Below are positions 58,045-64,000 of a DNA stretch of 64,000 nt, one piece after another. The stretch lies in NCBI RefSeq assembly GCF_001423425.1, contig NZ_LMNX01000004.1:124001-188000 (forward strand). Reading direction: 5' to 3'. The DNA is from Rhizobium sp. Leaf306. GTDB lineage: Bacteria > Pseudomonadota > Alphaproteobacteria > Rhizobiales > Rhizobiaceae. Each line of letters opens with the position of its first letter. Position 1 is the stretch's first letter. Both the position numbers and the translations under genes were made by a program. The notes beneath the pieces were generated by a model, which was not told the DNA's origin, did no database searches, and saw nothing but the letters and a program-made list of their open reading frames with translations.

Positions 58045-60501
58045 ATGTCCAACGGACCGGCAACAGAGCACGCCAAGGCGGAAGCCGCCATTGGCGAGAC
58101 AGGCGTTGGCGAGATCGGCATTGACCCGATCCTCGGCTACGCGGCCTTGGCCGGCGTCACCGACGAGATGCTGGACGCCGAAGGTCGTATCAAGCCGGTC
58201 TGGGAGAACCTGATCGCGCATCTGAGCCGTCTCTCGGAAGCCGAGCTGCATGAACGCTTTGCCCGCGCCGACCGCTACCTGCGCGATGCCGGCGTGTTCT
58301 ACCGAACCTATGCGGCACCCGGCAGCACGGCCGGCAGCGGCAGCGGCGAACGGGCGTGGCCGATCAGCCATATTCCGGTTCTGATCGCAGAAAAGGAATG
58401 GGAAGAGATCTCCCGCGGCCTCAAGCAGCGCGCCGACCTTCTCGAAGCGATGCTTGCCGATATCTATGGCGACAACAAGCTGGTCGAGGAAGGCTTCCTG
58501 CCGCCGCAGCTGGTCGCCGGCAACCCGGAATTCCTGCGCCCGCTGGTGGGCGTAAAGCCGGTCAGCGGCCATTACCTTCATTTCTGTTCGTTCGAAATCG
58601 GCCGCGGTCCGGATGGCGACTGGTGGGTTCTCGCCGACCGCACGCAGGCTCCATCCGGCGCAGGCTTTGCGCTGGAAAACCGCGTCGCCACCACGCGTGC
58701 GCTGTCGGATATCTATGCCGAAAGCCATGTCCACCGCCTCGCCTCCTTCTTCGGCGCCTTCCGCGATGCGCTGCAGAGCCACAAGCAATATCCCGACGAC
58801 CGGATTGCGGTGCTTTCCCCCGGCCCCGCCAACGAAACCTATTTCGAACACGCCTATATCGCCCGCTATCTCGGGTTTATGCTGCTGGAAGGCGAGGACC
58901 TGACCGTTCTCAACAACCGCGTCATGGTCCGCACCGCGGCGGGTCTGAAACCCATCGGCGTTCTCTGGCGCCGCCTCGACGCCTCCTATGCCGATCCGCT
59001 GGAACTGAACCAGAGCTCCCATATCGGCACGCCCGGCATGGTCCAGGCCCTGCGGTCCGGGTCGCTGACACTCGTCAATGCGCTCGGCTCCGGTATCCTC
59101 GAAACCCGGGCGCTGCTCGCCTTCATGCCCGCCATCTGCCACCGCCTGCTCGGCGAAGAACCGATCATGCCCTCGATCGCGACCTGGTGGTGCGGCCAGA
59201 AGGCCGAGCGGGAGCATGTCGCCAAGAATATCGGTCGGATGGTGATCGGTCCGGCCTATTCCGGCCTGCCCTTCTTCGACGACAACGGCCAGTCGGTGCT
59301 CGGATCGTCGTTGAGAGAGACCGCAAAGGAATCGATCGGCGAGTGGCTGTCGAGCGAAGGCGCCAAGCTCGTCGGCCAGGAAGTCGTAACGCTGTCGACG
59401 ACGCCTGCTTACGTCGACGGCAAGCTGGTGCCGCGGCCGATGTCGCTGCGTGTGTTTGCCGCCCGCACCGAGGATGGCTGGCAGCTTATGCCCGGCGGTT
59501 TTGCCCGCATCGGCTCGGGCGACGACGTGGCCGCGATCGCCATGCAGGCCGGCGGCACCGCGGCCGATGTCTGGATCGTTTCCGACAAGCCCGTCGACAA
59601 GCCGACGCTGCTGCCGCCGGAAGAAAGCTTTACCCGCAACATGCCGGGGTCGCTGCCCTCGCGCGCCGCCGACAATCTGTTCTGGCTCGGCCGCTATATC
59701 GAGCGCTCCGAAGGTGCGTTGCGCATCCTGCGCTCCTGGCACCTGCGCTACGCGGAGTCAGCAGATCCGGACGCGCCGCTTCTGGTCGACGTCGCCGGCT
59801 ATCTGAAATCGATCGATATGGACATGGCGAAGGCCGTGCCGGCGCCGCTTCTGTCCCACCTCAACAGCGCGATCTATTCGGCCAGCAACATCCGCGACCG
59901 CTTTTCGCCGGATGGCTGGCTGGCCCTGACGGATCTTGCCAAGACCACCAAGCGCTTTCATGAAACCGCACAACCGGGCGACGATGCCGCCCATGCCAGC
60001 ACCATCCTTCTGCGCAAGCTGGCGGGTTTTGCCGGTCTCGTGCATGAAAACATGTATCGCTTCACCGGCTGGCGCTTTCTTTCCATCGGTCGCTACCTCG
60101 AACGCGGCCTTCATATGACGCGGCTGCTCGCCCACATGTCCGGCCCGGACGCCCCGGACGGTTCGCTGGACATGCTGCTCGAAATCGGCGACAGCGTCAT
60201 GACCCACCGGCGCCGCTACAACGTCAACACCGCGCGGCTGACGGTCGCCGACCTCCTGGCGCTCGATCCGCTCAACCCGCGTTCGATCCTGTTCCAGCTG
60301 GCCGAGATCCGCACCGAGGTCGAGCAACTGCCCAATGCCGTTTTCAACGGCCAGATGTCGCCCTTCTACAGGGAAGCGATGCGGCTGCATTCGGGCCTTG
60401 CGGTCATGACCCCCGAGGGCATGGATGTGGAGGTTTATCGCAAGCTCGAGCAGGAGCTTGAACGGCTTTCCGATATTCTCGCCCGAACCTATTTCAACTG
60501 A
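58045..60501 (+). CDS. circularly permuted ATP-grasp and alpha-E domain protein
   Basis: 818 residues. The N-terminal two-thirds (about 70-480) is the CP_ATPgrasp family: FYRTYAAPGSTAGSG, LLEAMLADIYGDNKLVEEGF, HFCSFEIGRGPDGDWWVLAD, LEGEDLTVLNNRVMVRTAAG. The C-terminal alpha-E helical domain (about 500-815) starts MPGSLPSRAADNLFWLGRYI and shows RYLERGLHMTRLLAHMS. ATP-grasp enzymes make amide bonds with ATP; alpha-E partners are always found with them, function unknown. It is 39 bp from the preceding gene and 17 bp from the next, so one operon. Confidence 0.93.
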   Translation: MSNGPATEHAKAEAAIGETGVGEIGIDPILGYAALAGVTDEMLDAEGRIKPVWENLIAHLSRLSEAELHERFARADRYLRDAGVFYRTYAAPGSTAGSGSGERAWPISHIPVLIAEKEWEEISRGLKQRADLLEAMLADIYGDNKLVEEGFLPPQLVAGNPEFLRPLVGVKPVSGHYLHFCSFEIGRGPDGDWWVLADRTQAPSGAGFALENRVATTRALSDIYAESHVHRLASFFGAFRDALQSHKQYPDDRIAVLSPGPANETYFEHAYIARYLGFMLLEGEDLTVLNNRVMVRTAAGLKPIGVLWRRLDASYADPLELNQSSHIGTPGMVQALRSGSLTLVNALGSGILETRALLAFMPAICHRLLGEEPIMPSIATWWCGQKAEREHVAKNIGRMVIGPAYSGLPFFDDNGQSVLGSSLRETAKESIGEWLSSEGAKLVGQEVVTLSTTPAYVDGKLVPRPMSLRVFAARTEDGWQLMPGGFARIGSGDDVAAIAMQAGGTAADVWIVSDKPVDKPTLLPPEESFTRNMPGSLPSRAADNLFWLGRYIERSEGALRILRSWHLRYAESADPDAPLLVDVAGYLKSIDMDMAKAVPAPLLSHLNSAIYSASNIRDRFSPDGWLALTDLAKTTKRFHETAQPGDDAAHASTILLRKLAGFAGLVHENMYRFTGWRFLSIGRYLERGLHMTRLLAHMSGPDAPDGSLDMLLEIGDSVMTHRRRYNVNTARLTVADLLALDPLNPRSILFQLAEIRTEVEQLPNAVFNGQMSPFYREAMRLHSGLAVMTPEGMDVEVYRKLEQELERLSDILARTYFN

Positions 60502-60518
60502 GCGGGAGAGGACACGCC

Positions 60519-61397
60519 ATGCTTTACGACCTCTCCATGCACATGGGCTATGTCTATGACCAGCCGGCCTCGATCGCACGGCACGTGATCCGGGTCCTGC
60601 CGCTGTCGCTGCCCGGCCGCCAGCGGCTGATTGCAGGCACGATCACCGTCACGCCGAACGCAGAGGAGAAAGCCACCTTCATTGATTTCTTCGGCCAGCA
60701 GGCGACCTCAATCCTGCTGCGCGCGCCGCATGAGCGGTTCGACATCCGTATGCAGGCGCGCGTCATGGTCGAGACTCCGACGATCTCCGCGGATCTGTCG
60801 CCACGGCTCGATGGCTTGAGGCGGGAGCTTGCAGCGTATCTTAGCGTCGACGGCGGCTCGCCGCACAACCTGACGGGCGCAAGCCCTCGCCTGCCCGAAG
60901 ATCCGCAGATTGCCGCCTATGCCCGCGACGTCGTCAAGCCGGGCCAGACGGTGCTGGAGATCGCAAAGGAGCTCTGCACCCGCATCTACGACGACTTCAA
61001 GTATGACTCCAAGGCGACCAAGGTCGACACAACCCCGCGCGAGGCCTTCAAGCTGAAGCGCGGCGTCTGCCAGGACTTCGCCCATATCATGATCACGGCG
61101 CTGCGCAGCCTCGGCATCCCCGCAGGCTATGTTTCGGGCTTCCTGCGCACGCTCCCGCCCCCGGGCAAGGAGCGGTTGGAGGGTGCCGACGCGATGCATG
61201 CCTGGGTCAAGGTCTGGTGCGGCGAGGCGGTCGGCTATGTCGAACTGGACCCCACCAACGACATCATGGCCGGCACCGACCATATCGTGGTTGCCTACGG
61301 CCGTGACTATTCCGATATCGCACCTGTCATCGGCGTGCTCAAAGGTTACGGAAATCGAAAGATCATCCAGGCGGTTGATGTGATACCGGTCAGATAG
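60519..61397 (+). CDS. transglutaminase family protein (small)
   Basis: 292 residues. A bacterial transglutaminase N-terminal domain (LSMHMGYVYDQPASIARHVI, about 1-100) is followed by the catalytic domain with the full triad: Cys184 in KLKRGVCQDFAHIM, His227 in ADAMHAWVKVW, Asp244 in YVELDPTNDIM. These enzymes act as thiol proteases or amide exchangers; no signal peptide, so cytoplasmic. It is the third gene of the cluster, so two independent transglutaminase active sites accompany two ligase-like folds. Confidence 0.93.
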   Translation: MLYDLSMHMGYVYDQPASIARHVIRVLPLSLPGRQRLIAGTITVTPNAEEKATFIDFFGQQATSILLRAPHERFDIRMQARVMVETPTISADLSPRLDGLRRELAAYLSVDGGSPHNLTGASPRLPEDPQIAAYARDVVKPGQTVLEIAKELCTRIYDDFKYDSKATKVDTTPREAFKLKRGVCQDFAHIMITALRSLGIPAGYVSGFLRTLPPPGKERLEGADAMHAWVKVWCGEAVGYVELDPTNDIMAGTDHIVVAYGRDYSDIAPVIGVLKGYGNRKIIQAVDVIPVR

Positions 61398-61533
61398 ACC
61401 CGTTTTGGCGCTGAATCGTCGTGTTGGTTCAATTTTTAAAGGTTGATTTAGCGGTTCCTCCACCCGCTCCGCGCTATCAAGACCACGTGTTAGTGCAAAT
61501 GAGTTGCGCGGTTACGGCACGGGGGTAAGTGCG

Positions 61534-62754
61534 ATGACAGCATCAATTTGGACGCGGTTTGCCAAGAACCGCGACGGAAATTTCGGCCTTATGACAGCGG
61601 TGCTCCTGCCCATCCTCCTGGGTTCGGCGGGCGTCGCGCTTGATTTTACCAATGCCATGCAGATCAAGAGCAAGATGCAGGGTCTGGCGGATTCCGCGGC
61701 ACTGGCAGCTGCCTCATCGATGGCCCAGAAAGGCATGAACGAGAAGGACGCCCAGGAACTGGCGACCGACTACCTTGCCGGCCAGATCCTTGCCAATGGC
61801 ATAGACGCGAACGCCACACCTGAAGAAAAGGCAGCGCAGCAGGAGGCGATCCGCAAGGCCACCGCCGTCAGCGCCAAGACCACCAACAACAGCGCTTCCA
61901 GCAAGGGCTATACGGTGGCGCTCAACACCAAGTACACGATGAAGCTGAACCCGATCACCAGCATGATCGGCGGCCAGTCCATCACGCTGAATATTGCGGC
62001 CACGGCATCCAGCAGTTCGGAAACGACCAACGGCATCTCGATGTACCTGGCGCTTGACCGGTCCGGCTCGATGTCCTTTGTCACCAGCGACAGGAATACA
62101 CTGCGGTCCTACTGTGACAACTACACCAACGCTGACTGGCCGTCGGTCGCCTTCTACTGGCCCTGCTACATCCGCAAGATCGAGGCCCTGCAGACGGCGG
62201 CAACGGGGCTGTTCACGTCGCTGAAGACGTCCGACCCGAAAAACACGCTGATCCGTGTCGGTGCGGTTTCCTACACCGATGAGACGCAGTCTCCGACACC
62301 GATGACATGGGGCACGACCGAGGCTGCCAAGTACGTGGCGGCGCTTCCAAGCGTTCCGACCGGCGGCACCGATGCCAGCGGCGCGATGACCCTCGCACTG
62401 AATGCACTGAAATCGAGCAACACGACCGAGGCAACGGCGCATACGGCCAAGGGCAATGCCACCTTCAACCGCTACATCGTGCTGATGACGGATGGCGAAA
62501 TGACCGGCAAAAGCGCCAACTGGAATCCGGCGCTGGACAGAACAGTGCGCAGCCAGTGCGAAACCGCCAAGGCCGATGGCATCAAGATCTTCACCGTTGC
62601 CTTCATGGCGCCGGACAAGGGCAAGTCGCTGCTGAGCACCTGCGCAAGCGCCAGCGACTACTATTACGAGCCCGAAGACATGACCGATCTCGTCAACGCG
62701 TTCGGCGATATCGCCAACAAGGCGGCAAAATCCGCGGTTCGCCTCACCAACTAG
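61534..62754 (+). CDS. TadE/TadG-like pseudopilin with von Willebrand A domain
   Basis: 406 residues from ATG 61534. The N-terminus FAKNRDGNFGLMTAVLLPIL is followed by a hydrophobic helix and an Ala-rich stretch, as in TadG-type proteins that are inserted through the Flp/Tad system. The C-terminal vWA domain (about 175-395) has the MIDAS motif MYLALDRSGSMSF and later IVLMTDGEMTGKSANWNP. TadG proteins act in adhesion or envelope anchoring. A terminator follows at 62795. The gene lies next to the transglutaminase cluster but has its own upstream gap of 136 bp. Confidence 0.87.
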   Translation: MTASIWTRFAKNRDGNFGLMTAVLLPILLGSAGVALDFTNAMQIKSKMQGLADSAALAAASSMAQKGMNEKDAQELATDYLAGQILANGIDANATPEEKAAQQEAIRKATAVSAKTTNNSASSKGYTVALNTKYTMKLNPITSMIGGQSITLNIAATASSSSETTNGISMYLALDRSGSMSFVTSDRNTLRSYCDNYTNADWPSVAFYWPCYIRKIEALQTAATGLFTSLKTSDPKNTLIRVGAVSYTDETQSPTPMTWGTTEAAKYVAALPSVPTGGTDASGAMTLALNALKSSNTTEATAHTAKGNATFNRYIVLMTDGEMTGKSANWNPALDRTVRSQCETAKADGIKIFTVAFMAPDKGKSLLSTCASASDYYYEPEDMTDLVNAFGDIANKAAKSAVRLTN

Positions 62755-62794
62755 GCGGCAGTCTAAGTCTCTCGGAACGTTTGATTATTTGCAG

Positions 62795-62817
62795 AACCCC
62801 GTCCAACCGGCGGGGTT
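62795..62817 (+). terminator. terminator after TadG-like gene
   Basis: AACCCCG-TCCAACCGG-CGGGGTT stem followed by TTGCTTTTTTG. Confidence 0.75.
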
Positions 62818-62975
62818 TTGCTTTTTTGCGATTTTACATGCCCATGACATATTTCAAGACCAATATCATTGCCCGTTGCAAGCGTTTCGTAACGGTGCAT
62901 AACTGGTTTCCCAGATCTTCAACGAGGGTCCGAATCGGACGCAATTCTCACGCTTAACCAGAAAGTTAGCGCGAC

Positions 62976-64000
62976 ATGGACAAGACCTCTTCTAACGTCG
63001 AACTCCCCTTTCCGGCACCACGCAGCTCCCGGCCTGAAATCATGGCGGAGGAGATCATCGAGCGCCTGACCTATCGGATCGGCAAGGATGCGCAGGTCGC
63101 CAAGCCGCATGACTGGCTGACAGCAACGATCCTGGTGGTGCGCGACCGCATTATCGACCGGTGGATGGATTCGACCCGCAAGGTCTACAAGACAGGCGAG
63201 AAGCGCGTTTACTATCTATCGCTGGAATTCCTGATCGGCCGCCTGATGCGCGATGCCGTCAGCAATCTCGGCCTGATGTCGGAAATTCGCGATGCGCTGA
63301 CATCGCTCGGCGTCGATGTGGCTGTCATTGCCGGCCTCGAACCCGATGCAGCCCTCGGCAACGGAGGCCTCGGCCGTCTCGCCGCCTGTTTCATGGAGAG
63401 CATGGCAACCGTCGAGATCCCGGCCTATGGCTACGGCATCCGCTACGTCCACGGCCTGTTCCGTCAGCAGATGGCCGATGGCTGGCAGGTGGAACTGCCG
63501 GAAACCTGGCTCGCCCACGGCAACCCCTGGGAATTCGAGCGCCGCGAAAGCTCCTACGAAATCGGCTTCGGCGGCACGGTGGACACGGTCGGCGGTTACG
63601 ACGATGCGCCGCGCTATGTCTGGAAGCCGGCCGAACGCGTCATCGCCATGGCCTACGACACGCCGATCGTTGGCTGGCGTGGCAAGCGCGTCAACACGCT
63701 GCGCCTCTGGTCGGCCCAGCCGATCGATCCGATCCTGCTCGATGCCTTCAACGCCGGCGACCACATCGGTGCGCTGCGCGAAAGCAACAAGGCCGAAAGC
63801 CTCACCCGCGTCCTCTACCCGGCCGATGCCAATCCGGCCGGCCAGGAACTGCGCCTGCGCCAGGAATTCTTTTTCTCCTCGGCCTCGCTCCAGGACATCC
63901 TGCGCCGCCACCTGCAGCAGTATCCGGACTTCACCAATCTTCCCGACAAGGTCGCGATCCAGCTCAACGACACCCATCCGGCGATTTCGATCGGCGAACT
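62976..64000 (+). CDS. glgP: glycogen phosphorylase, 3' end beyond window
   Basis: The frame starting ATG 62976 (MDKTSSNVELPFPAPRSSRP) stays open to the last base, about 341 codons of an enzyme usually near 820 residues. It releases glucose-1-phosphate from glycogen (EC 2.4.1.1). Diagnostic blocks: KRVYYLSLEFLIGRLM, ALGNGGLGRLAACFMESMAT, PAYGYGIRYVHGLFRQ, and at the window edge KVAIQLNDTHPAISIGEL. The PLP-binding C-terminal half is outside. In rhizobia glgP usually begins the glg operon; only this gene is visible. Confidence 0.95.
   Translation, partial: MDKTSSNVELPFPAPRSSRPEIMAEEIIERLTYRIGKDAQVAKPHDWLTATILVVRDRIIDRWMDSTRKVYKTGEKRVYYLSLEFLIGRLMRDAVSNLGLMSEIRDALTSLGVDVAVIAGLEPDAALGNGGLGRLAACFMESMATVEIPAYGYGIRYVHGLFRQQMADGWQVELPETWLAHGNPWEFERRESSYEIGFGGTVDTVGGYDDAPRYVWKPAERVIAMAYDTPIVGWRGKRVNTLRLWSAQPIDPILLDAFNAGDHIGALRESNKAESLTRVLYPADANPAGQELRLRQEFFFSSASLQDILRRHLQQYPDFTNLPDKVAIQLNDTHPAISIGE

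Noticed and set aside
54622..59742. Long minus-strand frames opposite the transglutaminase and ATP-grasp genes
   Set aside because: They are GC-driven antisense frames with Arg/Ala/Gly/Asp-rich translation and no domain; the plus-strand genes carry complete catalytic motifs.

Overview
This window is chromosomal DNA from an alphaproteobacterium, almost certainly a member of the Rhizobiaceae (Rhizobium/Agrobacterium/Sinorhizobium relatives). Evidence: high GC; homospermidine synthase; an Omp10-type lipoprotein; an Atu4866-family protein; an N-formylglutamate amidohydrolase next to a CpdR-type response regulator; an frcR/frcBCA fructose-importer locus; RIME-like intergenic repeats; a ROSE-type RNA thermometer; and an sRNA resembling the rhizobial alpha-r8/MmgR group. 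Most of the window is ordinary, densely packed core genome. There is no rRNA, IS element, phage or CRISPR array, and one tRNA (Val-GAC).

Layout. 1-6 kb: end of an M3 oligopeptidase, a class-IV aminotransferase, an SDR oxidoreductase divergent from a LysR regulator, homospermidine synthase. 6-11 kb: Omp10-like lipoprotein, a secreted 5'-nucleotidase with a Pro/Ala linker and LysM domain, ferrochelatase, an SDR. 11-17 kb: queC, a stomatin/NfeD pair, the arabinose-5-phosphate isomerase KdsD, an isolated Flp pilin, an outer-membrane beta-barrel protein. 17-23 kb: FHS-family sugar permease, galU, MltB-like lytic transglycosylase, DUF459 SGNH hydrolase, secreted alpha/beta hydrolase. 23.6-30.1 kb: glutamate synthase gltD and gltB, with a frameshifted AbrB/MazE-like antitoxin relic between them. 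30.6-38 kb: threonine aldolase, LysR/SBF-symporter divergent pair, Hsp20 behind a ROSE thermometer, lysophospholipase-like hydrolase, hisN, the sRNA, N-formylglutamate amidohydrolase, cpdR, tRNA-Val, a DUF1328 membrane protein. 38.9-42.6 kb: fbpABC-like ferric-iron importer. 42.8-49.7 kb: UvrD-like helicase with a pentapeptide-repeat protein, EamA transporter, a broken ParD/ParE module, DUF1003 protein, and an SbmA/YddA-type ABC protein whose ATPase motifs are degenerate. 49.8-54.3 kb: frcR and frcBCA with two RIME-like repeats. 54.6-61.4 kb: a three-gene transglutaminase / amidoligase / ATP-grasp-alpha-E cluster. 61.5 kb to end: a TadG-like von Willebrand protein and the start of glycogen phosphorylase.

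Most worth a second look: (i) the 54.6-61.4 kb cluster, which carries two complete Cys-His-Asp transglutaminase triads plus two different putative peptide-ligase folds and has no established product; (ii) the ABC exporter with eroded Walker A, signature, Walker B and H-loop but intact membrane domain; (iii) two decayed toxin-antitoxin relics, each broken in a different way; (iv) RNA-level regulation (ROSE thermometer, CCUCC-bearing sRNA, an 11-bp stem-loop within the iron-transport operon); and (v) palindromic operators upstream of gltB and frcB. All family assignments come from reading translated sequence; no database search was run.
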